A stretch of DNA of 64,000 nt, taken from Aquanectria penicillioides (Eukaryota; Ascomycota; Sordariomycetes; Hypocreales; Nectriaceae). Shown one piece after another: positions 55,456 to 64,000 of this stretch (within the stretch, counting starts at the first letter, position 1; every line of letters begins with the position of its first letter). The stretch spans positions 3,348,001 through 3,412,000 of the forward strand of contig PYIU01000008.1 of assembly GCA_003415625.1 (NCBI GenBank). The letters are read 5' to 3'. Position numbers and translations under genes: made by a program. The notes beneath the pieces were generated by a model that saw only the letters and a list, made by a program, of their open reading frames with translations, made no database searches and was not told the origin of the DNA.

Positions 55456-57245
55456 ATGCAGGGCCCTCAAGCCCAAGAAATCTTGAATTCATCGAAGGAA
55501 GAGGTCCCGGAAAGAGATATTCATGAAGTGATGAGTCAATCTACTCAACATGACGGGGACTCTCATCATGTGGCTGGGTTTCGCTTGGCTCTACTGATTC
55601 TAGGCCTGTGTCTTCCGGTTTTTCTGGTAGCCTTGGTGATTATCCTCTCCCACGAGCGTTTTTCCTCGACTAACAAATTCATAAAGGATAATACGATTAT
55701 TGCGACCGCAATTCCACGAATATCGGACGAATTTCAATCACTTGATGATATCGGCTGGTATGGGTCATCCTACCTCTTGACCAATTGTGCATTTCAACTT
55801 CTATTTGGAAAGTTATACACCTTTTTTCACATAAAGTTCGTCTTCTTAGCATCTGTCGCCTTGTTTGAGATCGGATCTGCCGTTTGTGGAGCCGCGCCGA
55901 CATCTGAGGCCCTGATTGCGGGGCGAGCAATTGCTGGTCTGGGATCTGCTGGCGTATTTCAAGGAGCGATGATTGTGGTGGCCTTCACGGTGCCTCTGGA
56001 GAAACGCCCAATGTGTAAGCATTCTGACAGCGAATGAGCCTTCCTTTTTGGAGCAACGGCCTAACTCACCTATAGATAACGGATTGTTTGGGTCTGTGTA
56101 TGGCATTGCATCTGTTTTTGGACCTCTTCTTGGAGGAGCATTCGTAGATCACGTAAGTTGGAGGTGGTGGTGAGTTACAGCTGATTGCTCATGAGTATTC
56201 TTGATCCTAACACTTGTATAGCTTCTACATCAATTTACCTATTGGCGCCGTTACAGTGCTTATTACTGCATTGTTCTTGCAGATCCCACAGCAAAAAAAG
56301 CACAATCGTTCCCCATGGCATATTTTCTACAACGAGTTTGACCCGCTTGGGACATGCGTCTTTTTGCCTGGAATTGTTTGCCTCCTCCTCGCGCTCCAAT
56401 GGGGCGGTACAAGATATTCTTGGAACTCTGGGGTTGAAATTGCCTTGCTTGTTCTGTCCGGAGTTCTTCTACTTACATTCATCTTCATTCAAATCAAGAT
56501 GGGAGATCATGCCACAATTCCACCTCGCCTATTTCGACAAAGAACGATGGCATTTGCGAGCGTCTTCACTTTTTGTCTGTCGTCGGCCTATTTCACGATC
56601 GTATACTACATTCCTATCTGGTTTCAAGCCATAAAAAGTGCCTCGGCAGTCAAGTCTGGCATTATGTCGTTGCCCATGATCCTGTCTGTGGTAGTTTTCT
56701 CCCTCATTGCTGGAGGAGGTGTCACCGCTAGTGGATATTTCGTCCCTTTCGCCTACGCAAGTTCAATTATCACCGCCATTGGAGCTGGGCTCATCACAAC
56801 TTTCGAGGTTGATACCGGGCACTCGAAATGGATCGGATTTCAATTCTTGTTTGGAGGTGGAGTTGGTCTTGGTATCCAGCTTGGTGTGATTGCTTGTCAG
56901 GCTGTCGTGGAGGAGCGTGATATCGCAATTGGCACAGCGCTCATGTCTTTATGTCAAACTATGGGCGGTGCTATTTTCATCGCAGCTGCTCAAAGCATCT
57001 TTGGAAACCGCTTGTCTCAAAAATTACTAGACACGGTGCCGGGAATCAGCAGTGACATTATAAGACAAATCGGTGCTACCAACCTCAAAGATGTCACCGA
57101 TCCACAGCACTACGATGCTGTATTGTCAGCATATAACGATGCATTGGCGGAAACATGGTATGTTGCTGTCGCCCTAGCGGCTCTCTCGATAATTGGGGCA
57201 GCTGGTATGGAATGGAGAAGTGTCAAAACTACGGGGAGGAAATAA
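55456..57245 (+). CDS. DHA2-family MFS efflux pump (14 TM)
   Basis: Exons 55456-55635, 55687-56014, 56076-56169 and 56222-57245 join in frame to 541 residues. About 50 soluble N-terminal residues precede [20 protein letters not shown] and [13 protein letters not shown], the DHA2 signature. Then [86 protein letters not shown], and the paired C-terminal helices with [20 protein letters not shown]. Such pumps export the toxic product of the cluster they sit in, and ETP clusters usually carry one. It is divergent from the acyltransferase and convergent with the P450. The first intron length is a multiple of three; skipping it would insert 17 residues in the first helix. Confidence 0.9.
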
Positions 57246-57463
57246 TATTCTAGCAGATGTGGTCTCTTATCCTAGGCAATGCATCATGCTTTTGCTTTTG
57301 CAATAAACTTGTTCATTCTGGTCATCAACATCAGCAACGATTGACGATGCGAATATGTGAGCATGTAAATAATGAATACACCTTGTCCTATCCAATAGCA
57401 TAGAGAACGATCATTCCATAAAATAACGTAAAAATTCTTTTCATCTTTCTACTGCCTCAGATA

Positions 57464-59122
57464 CTAGATACAGCTCCGAGGCGTACATTTAAGCTTCATT
57501 TGTGGATGATTTATCCAGTTCTCTGGGTCTCTTGCCCACTCCTTTGCTTGATCCTCTGTCAAACCCAGTTCGTAGTTCTCGACCAACCGCACCAACAAGA
57601 CCCGCATCATCATATCTGCAATGTATTTCCCCATGCACTGTCGGGGCCCGAAACCAAACCTCCAGAAATTGTATCTCATCTTTGTCAAGCTTGCTTGAAG
57701 ATGCCGATCAGGCCGGTACTCCTCGCTGTCTTTCCCCCAAAAGCTGTTCCTTTGATTTATAGCATATGCGTCCACGATGAAGTTAGTCCCAGCTGGAAAC
57801 AGATAACCCCCTACTACTCGCTCGGTAGGTATTGCTTGGGGTACAGAAAATGCCGCCAGGGGTCGCAGTCGAGATGATTCGAGAATACATGCTGAAAGAT
57901 ACGTGGTTGTGTCCATGAAGTATTTGTCAAAACTCCCCCCTTGAGCGCCTTGTCGCCATCTCTTGATTTCTTCGTAAAGGCGCTGCTGGCAGTCGGGATA
58001 GGCCGCAAGAAAGACAAAGTTCCATGAAATCCCTCCAAGCGTCACATCAAGATTGGCAAAGAGAACCTCGTCCAGAGTGTGTAGAAGATGTTCCTCGGTC
58101 ATAGAACCTGCCGTCACGGCATTAAATAGGTCGATGATAGGCGAACGAGCCTTTGACCGAAGTGCGCGACTGTATGCACTGCTATTAAAAGCGGCCCATT
58201 GTGTTTTGAACCTGTTCAATCCTTTATTGGTCTTGGTTGGTAAATAACGTGACCAGGTAAATCTCGAAGCACCGCCGGCGACAACTTGGCGAAAGATGTG
58301 CTCTCTGAGAGGTGCTATATCAGAAAGAGATGACTCCATTTCAGACGATAGTGTCCCGTAGATAACATCTGCAACAATCCAGAAAGGAAGCATTTTGAAA
58401 TCCTTGGCGGGGTCAATCTGGTTGTTCGGCAAATCATTTCCCTTGCTCAGTTTCTCGAAATGTTTATTCGTGCGTTGCTTTATCATGTCCAAGTATGCGG
58501 GAACCGTTGTTCTCAAGAATGGCACTTCGGTAATGGCCCTCAATTCTTTCCACTCATCCTTACTGACAAGTCCGACGCACTTACCCAATAGTTGACTCAA
58601 TATGTATCCGGAGTTGTTGTTCACAGCTTTGATGTGCTTGTCTGAATCCTTGAACACCTGCTGGATGTGCTCGGGCTTTGTGAGAACACTAAAAGTGACT
58701 GTCAGTTGAAATGAAATCTGAGAAAAGAAAACCGGCACTTACATCTCTGGCGTCCATCCTGACCAAATTCGATAAATAGAGCCGTGCTTCGATTCCCACG
58801 CGAGGCTATTCTCTTTGCCATGCAGAAACTTTGCACTATCGCCTTGACCATTTGGAAAGCTATATTCTTCTGATGGCAATATGTCATTGCTTTCTGTATG
58901 TTTAATCCGATGCTTGTGCGACAGCCATGCCTATGATCAATTAGAACCGCCTAACATATTAGAGCTGGAACGTACTCCAAGAGCGCCAGAGACGGGGGCT
59001 AGGAATGTGGCCTTAACTGTGAGGTGAGAGATGAAAATAAAGGAAAAAAATATCCCAATCCATATCCACCAAACATTTATTTCAAGGCTTAAGATGCCAA
59101 GGTCTGCATTGGCGTTGGCCAT
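57464..59122 (-). CDS. Cytochrome P450 monooxygenase
   Basis: Three exons (complement of 58976-59122, 58743-58930 and 57464-58688) give 519 residues. Membrane anchor IWIGIFFSFIFISHLTV, then IVLTKPEHIQQVFKDSDKH, the I-helix region around DEVLFANLDVTLGGISWNFV (a DVTLGG variant instead of AGxDT), ExxR as ESSR, PERF-like EYRPDRHL, and the haem loop FGFGPRQCMGKYIAD. The haem loop with CMGKYIADxMxR and the I-helix variant resemble P450s of ETP clusters. It would oxidise the diketopiperazine scaffold or a related intermediate at the ER. The last splice acceptor must be the TTTTAG at 58689, not the ACAG just before, to keep the frame. Confidence 0.9.
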
Positions 59123-59331
59123 ATTGTGATGGTTCAAACGAGGCCGTCGTTTGTGATGCCGTCACACGAAAACAAGCTACTTCTTTTGAAGCCTTCTCAC
59201 ATATTCTTAAATAGCGACAGCCATCTTTTTGTCACAATAGAGACTCTAATCATTGTCTATCTGACTTCAATAATGGATCACACGCCTATAGCGATCAGGG
59301 AAAAGAGTGTTTTGTCGGTCGGCAATCGCTG

Positions 59332-59342
59332 TCGGTCACCGA
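59332..59342. promoter_or_regulatory. TCGGN3CCGA palindrome upstream of the P450
   Basis: TCGGTCACCGA lies about 210 bp upstream of the P450 start (59122, minus). Two further TGTCGGT elements adjoin it (59313-59319 and 59330-59336, the latter overlapping). Same pattern as at 55185. Binding is inferred. Confidence 0.5.
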
Positions 59343-59532
59343 ACTAGACCCACCCAGCTTACGGCCCGTGGTTATAAATGGAATAAAAAAAAGTCCACCA
59401 CGTCTCACATCTTGACAATATTTATCTGGTGCATTCTTAATGGAGAATATTCAATCAAACCGATTGGCTCCTTGCTAGACATATATCCGGTTTGGTCACA
59501 ATGTTGAATGCCTGGAAGCTCTGCTGAAGCGA

Positions 59533-60432
59533 CTAATTGTGACCAAACCGCGGTGCCCGTTCAAGTACATCCTTTACTGCGGGCCGTTCCAACATTCTTT
59601 GTGCCCATTCATCCACCGCCGGCCAATCTTTGATGTCTACCCCAAACAAGTTGAACATCCAAGGCATGGCAAAAGGTAGATACGAAAGGTCTGCCAAAGT
59701 CGGCCTGTCCTTCAGCGCAATGTATCTTTGTCCTGGTTGCGAGAGTCGCGTATTCAGAATATCCCATTGCTTTATGGTGTTCTGGTGCAGCCTGTCGCAT
59801 AATTTTTAGTCTTACTAGAAATTGGTACTTGGAGAGAATCTCACTTTTCGATGGTTCGTGGAAGTTCAATCGGGTTTTGTCGTGTCGGATATCCTTTCAA
59901 GAAGTACAACCAGTATTTTGCAGTTGCTCTGGGTCAAGGTCAGCGGACCAAATTGAGGCTATACACAAACACGCTTACCCTAGCCCAGCAGTCTGGTATG
60001 CAGTCCATGAGAAGACACTGCCTCTTTCGGCTGCAGTCCTTCCTGTCCAGTCGCCTTTTGTGTCCCATCTGTCTGCCAGGTATTGCAGGCAAGCGGTGCC
60101 TTCAAAGACAATTACATCCTCTCCAGTCTCCGGGTCTCGGTCCTTGAGAGAAGGAACATATCGCTCTGGATGAATCTTGTAAAACCATTCATCCTTTGTG
60201 TCAATGATTGAAAGCACGTGTGGGGCCTGTAATTCCTGGGCTAAGATAATCGGTTTGATGTAATTGATATACGAGGTTTGATCGGCTGCCGAGAAATGGT
60301 CAGTCAAAACCGCAATTTGTTAGTTAACGGTGGTTTACCCTTAATTATGTAAAGAATCACGCGACCATCTGCAATGAGGTCACCCGTGACGATCTCGCCA
60401 CTGGGCTTCTGAGGAGATGAAGGGGGCTCCAT
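59533..60432 (-). CDS. Glutathione S-transferase of the ETP-cluster type
   Basis: Four exons (complement of 60339-60432, 59979-60285, 59845-59928 and 59533-59791) give 247 residues. After a short leader, GRVILYIIKA starts the thioredoxin-like domain. ERYVPSLKDRDPETGEDVIV contains the cis-Pro loop, and FEGTACLQYLADRWD the glutathione gamma-glutamyl site. The helical domain has GATAKYWLYFLKGYPTRQNP, LPRTIEKLHQNTIKQWDIL and DRPTLADLSYLPFAMPWMFN. In ETP biosynthesis a GST of this kind adds glutathione to the activated diketopiperazine, giving the sulfur atoms. The neighbouring P450, methyltransferase and GliT-like gene support that role. No breaks seen. Confidence 0.88.
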
Positions 60433-60637
60433 CGGGTATGTCACGAACAAATCGGATTGAAACAGCTACAAATGCACAAAGGACTCCATAAATATACAAG
60501 GAACCTATCTATCAGGGTCTACAACAATAATAACATCAGGAACCTTTAATTCATCGGTCACATGTATACGGCCCGCATCCAAAGCTGCTCGGTTCAATGA
60601 AACCCAATCTTTCAGGAAACTAATCTCACTATCCGTA

Positions 60638-61925
60638 TTAGGCTGGCCTCAAATCAATGGCTTGCACCCAGGCGTTTCTCAAAGGATGGACGGCCTCCGT
60701 CCTCCATCCGGACTGTTCGGCCAGAGCCCGCCATTGAGCCTCAGTCCTTTCTTGGCCCTTAGCAGTCATCATCATGTTGATGTCCCCGTAAACAGAGAGC
60801 CGACCGCTCCGAGAATCCGACAACACCGATTCAAGTACCACCAAGCGACTGACAGGGGTGCATTCAATCGCCAACCGAATGTTTTTGAGGATCTTGAGGG
60901 CCTTCTCATCGTCCCAGTCATGGAGGCACCATTTCATGGTGTAAACCTCATACTTGGGTACATTCTCCATGAAGTCTCCGGGGATAAGATTCCCTCGTGG
61001 CACACGGCTTTCTAAATCAGAGAACTGTCCCCCTTCGACGAAAAAGGGAGCAATATGATCAATTACTGCTGGAAGATCAAATAACGCGCCTTGCATCTCT
61101 GGGTTAGCTCTCAATAGCGAAGCCAGCAATGCTCCACCGCCACCACCAATATCCATCACAGTCCTCGTACCCACCTCATGCCAAGGGTAATCAGCAAGGA
61201 TCCCCGGCGCCATAGCGGTTGCTCCTCCGCCTAGTGTCCGATGTAGTTGAGGAAGCCAACCCTGGCTTTCGAAATACGAGAACATATTTGAATCCGTGTC
61301 AAAATTGACCTGCGCTGCGGACCGATCTGTTTCATTGCGGACGGATGATGGGATTCCTCGGGCAATGTCATAGAACTGATTTCCGTACAGCCCAACCCAG
61401 TTGTGCCATTGAGTCCAGTGGTCTTTCAACAACAGTTTTGAAACATGGTTCAATGAATATTTCCCCTTCGTCTTGTCGTACGTAAAAATATTCCTGCTGT
61501 GTAGAGCGTGCAGAATTTGCCGAAGTCTCTCACGCTTTGCCTTATTGGTGGCGGCCAATTCGTCAACAGATTTGGGGCCATCCACCAATAGATCGGGAAT
61601 CCCCAACTCGACTGCAGCACAAAGGCACTTGGTATCGGTGTAGCCTAGAGGAACTCCACTGTCAGGAGTGGAAGCACTATGGACACTGGTTGGACAGACC
61701 TAAGAAGTGGTCTGCGAGAATGAGATGAGCCGGCTCGAGCAAATGCTGCAGCTCTCCGAGTCGATCTATGACTCCGGCCGCGACCGATGATGTCTCTTTA
61801 TCTGGGAGGCTTTTGTCGTCATGAAGTTCCTTTTGTAGCTGGCCATGCGTTTCTGGATTGTTCAAGACTGAGATGAAGGTCGCTAGGGTTGCCTCAAGGC
61901 CTTTGAGGGTTTTTTGGAGGGCCAT
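60638..61925 (-). CDS. SAM-dependent O-methyltransferase
   Basis: Two exons (complement of 61700-61925 and 60638-61644) give 410 residues. Family 2 plant/fungal O-methyltransferase: N-terminal dimerisation region (YTDTKCLCAAVELGIPDLLV, then VDELAATNKAKRERLRQILH), SAM-binding motif TVMDIGGGGGALLASLL, PRGNLIPGDFMENVP, and the catalytic His/Asp stretch KWCLHDWDDEKALKILKNIR. VLESVLSD and YGDINMMMTAKGQERTEAQW complete the fold. It lies 206 bp upstream of the GST gene on the same strand. ETP clusters carry an O-methyltransferase of this class, so it probably modifies a hydroxyl of the scaffold. The start at 61925 (MALQKTLKGLEATLATF) is the first in-frame ATG. Confidence 0.9.
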
Positions 61926-62553
61926 GCTTCTTGTTTCTTGTTTGGTGGAACACACTGGTCAATGGTAAGGTGCGATTCAAGAGGTACTATTCAGTGTAAA
62001 TTTCTCTTATATATTTCTAACACGTGTAACTGTATATCTGGTTTACATTGCCCATTCAATCACAGTCAGGCGGCACTTCGCATCCCCTCGGATGGCCGTG
62101 ATGGACCGTCGGTCGGAGAATCGGAGACCCCACGACACATCCTTCTTCGGCACGCTGCATCACGGCAAGTTCAATGTCCGTCCATGAAAACAATCCCGGC
62201 CTCTTGCCGAAAGTCGAGAGAAGAACCCTTGTGGCCATTTCACATGGGAGGTTGGCGCTTGAGCCTTGTTTGGTAGCGCTTTAGGATTGACCGGAAGAAT
62301 ACTATGGTGGGTCAACGTGTTTTAACAAGCCACTTTGCAATACAGAATGTACAGGACCTGTTCAATGCCGAGTATAATGCTATCTGGTACCTATCAAAAT
62401 AGGAAGCTATTGTAATATGCGACGATTATATCTACGTTAATGAATATACTAGTCGTTCTGATTTGTCCCAGTCATCGGCATCAGCATCTGACGTATCAAT
62501 TCAATTGTTATTATTGTATTTTCTTATCCAATGCCTTCTATTGACAATCCTAT
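61926..62553. other. Intergenic; CGG-rich element near 62096
   Basis: About 630 bp upstream of the methyltransferase and downstream of the GliT-like gene. No gene is visible. ACCGTCGGTCGG around 62096-62107 and TCGG about 10 bp further contain several CGG half-sites but no exact TCGGN3CCGA. Confidence 0.4.
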
Positions 62554-63573
62554 TTAAGCCAGCTCAGCTCCCAATTGAGCAGCCAAGCCACCAGCAGCTA
62601 AAGCGCCCATGCCAATTGCTTGTGACACCGCCTTCAGAGGGGTAGCACAATCACCAACTGCGAAAACTCCCTTCACAGTCGTTTCCAGGAACTGTCCTTC
62701 AGTCTTGATGTCGCCCTGTGGTGTAAGCTCCAGTTCCAGCTGTTCTGCAAATGGTCCATTCACTTCGCCCTTCGGGCCGTGAACTAGAAACCCCTGTGTG
62801 ACCTCGGATCCATCCTCGAAGGTGATGAGAACGTCCGAGTCCTTAGTACCTTTCATAGTAAACCGAGTTATCTTGCGGTTATCTACAGAAATTCGCGTCT
62901 TTGCTCCTTGAGTTCCCGTCTTCTCTATGTCAGATAGAATTTGATCTCCGAGACTTTCGACACCATTCGTGTACACAACCGCTTTTTCCGCTAGCCTCAA
63001 CGCCATGCGTGAAAGATGAAGGGCTACGGGCGAAGAGGCACTCAGGTTCATTGCCAATACGCCTGCCGAGTCTTTCCCTCGCTCTTCATATCCATGACAG
63101 AAGAGACAATGGAATCTATTGCTGAGTTAGTACAAGCGAGTATAAACATAAATAAAACAGGTTACCAACATTCCCTTTGCCCAACATTCAGCATAGCCTT
63201 GAATGTCTGGTAGCAGGTCTTTCCATCCTGTTGCTAACACCAACTTTCTTCCCAACCAAGTCTTGCCCTCTGAGTCTGTGATCTCGAATCCATTGTCAAC
63301 CTTCTTGGCTTCGTTGACTTTGGTATCGACGAACTGAATTAAGTCGCCATATCGGCTAGCAAGATCATCTCTGGCCTTTGATCGGAACTCCGAGGGCGAT
63401 TGATGATCCCAAGTTGCTAAGTTGTGCATGTGGTCGGAGGGGTCATTTCTGTAGACTTTGGAGTCAAAAATCGCAACTGTGTAAACCTGCCGAACCAGGC
63501 CCGTTGCTACGGACAGCCCAGCAGGTCCACCGCCAATAATCAGAGTATCGATGATGGGGGTGATAGTTGTCAT
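62554..63573 (-). CDS. GliT-like FAD-dependent dithiol oxidoreductase, frameshifted
   Basis: Thioredoxin-reductase-fold flavoenzyme. From ATG 63573: IIDTLIIGGGPAGLSVATGL (FAD motif GGGPAG), HNLATWDHQSPSEFR, LVLATGWKDLLPDIQGYAEC, then after an intron (63117-63169, donor GTTGGT) HCLFCHGYEERG with the redox CxxC. Downstream the second half reads VLAMNLSASSPVALHLSRMA and ends VFAVGDCATPLKAVSQAIGM at the FAD-closing motif. The CxxC frame and the downstream frame differ by one base at about 63060-63061, where GGCGGT would have to be one base shorter (or two longer). In ETP producers the family closes the disulfide bridge and protects the cell. If the break is real, self-protection may be lost. Confidence 0.76.
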
Positions 63574-64000
63574 TGTAGATATACGGCTTGTCCAGAATTT
63601 GAAAAAAGGCCAGTGATTAATGCCTAGTTGTTGAACAAGCATAAATGAGTGCCCAAAAACCGCACAATAAAAGGACCTTCGAAAATCAGGATACAGATGT
63701 CCGTAGTATCGAGTAGGTGGCCGAACGGCCCTTTGCTTGTGTTTCGGGCCGAGTGCAATCATCACCCGTTTTGGATCTGACCGATTGGCGACCGTAAAGC
63801 TCGAGTAGTGGGTATCCGAGAGATCGCAAATCAGATATCGGTCCGACTAAGTCATTGCGTGGCACAGAACCTTGTCACACCCAGCTATCAACCGCACCGG
63901 TCCGTGTGTATTTGCCTCAGAAGTAGCAAGAGCTAGGAGGCCATTACAGACAACCATTGGACGGAATTATTGCAGTCTCGAGATTTCATTAGGTCAACCC
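63574..64000. promoter_or_regulatory. Upstream region of the GliT-like gene
   Basis: About 430 bp to the window edge without a visible gene. TCGGTCCGA (63838-63846) is a palindrome with the same half-sites as TCGGN3CCGA but a spacer of one base. GACCGATTGGCGACCG (63779-63794) adds two more CGG half-sites. Confidence 0.35.

Noticed and set aside
1..64000. CRISPR arrays, bacterial operons, rRNA genes
   Set aside because: Nothing of this kind is visible; gene structure is that of a filamentous fungus.

Overview
The window looks like accessory DNA from a filamentous ascomycete, most likely a eurotiomycete of the Aspergillus/Penicillium type. Genes carry several introns of about 50-90 nt with GT-AG borders (one GC-AG). 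Zn2Cys6 regulators, MFS permeases, a P450 and secondary-metabolism enzymes dominate, and no housekeeping block is visible. All assignments come from reading translated sequence by eye. Exon borders were placed by hand and checked for reading frame where stated.

Left part (1-12 kb): a GH3 beta-glucosidase cut by the window edge is divergent from a sugar transporter, with a palindromic CreA-like site between them. Next come two abutting broken genes (TRI12-type efflux pump, arylsulfatase 3' half), an intact secreted TAP-type alpha/beta hydrolase, and a decayed divergent pair of glycosyltransferases (GT90 and GT69 types). 12.5-18.6 kb holds an intact trio: a Zn2Cys6 regulator, an anion/cation-symporter-type permease and an alpha/beta hydrolase. 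The permease and hydrolase share a promoter with four TGTCGGT copies. 19.3-24.4 kb holds an HSL-type esterase and an FMN-dependent 2-hydroxyacid oxidase, each broken by one missing base, then remnants of a luciferase-like monooxygenase and a urea transporter.

Middle part (24.7-35.5 kb): an MCT-type transporter, an EthD-domain protein, a broken C2HC+Zn2Cys6 regulator, a dienelactone hydrolase, a 3-hydroxyisobutyrate dehydrogenase-like enzyme, a scytalone-dehydratase-like protein and an SDR. This reads like aromatic/polyketide tailoring or catabolism, but no PKS is present. 36-46 kb has an F-box protein convergent with an ankyrin protein, an amidase pseudogene, a 149-bp inverted-repeat structure, a regulator without a visible DNA-binding domain, and a permease pseudogene. 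46.6-52.6 kb has a large Zn2Cys6 regulator, a permease with one nonsense codon, and a GPI-anchored wall protein.

Right part (53.5-64 kb): a wax-synthase/TRI7-type acyltransferase, a DHA2 efflux pump, a P450, a GST, an O-methyltransferase and a GliT-like dithiol oxidoreductase with a CxxC motif. The set matches the tailoring, export and self-protection genes of epidithiodioxopiperazine (ETP) clusters. The core NRPS is not in the window and would be expected to the right. Two TCGGN3CCGA palindromes lie in the promoters of this block.

At least five otherwise well-conserved genes are broken by a single missing base, usually in a homopolymer. This suggests either assembly indels or very recent decay.
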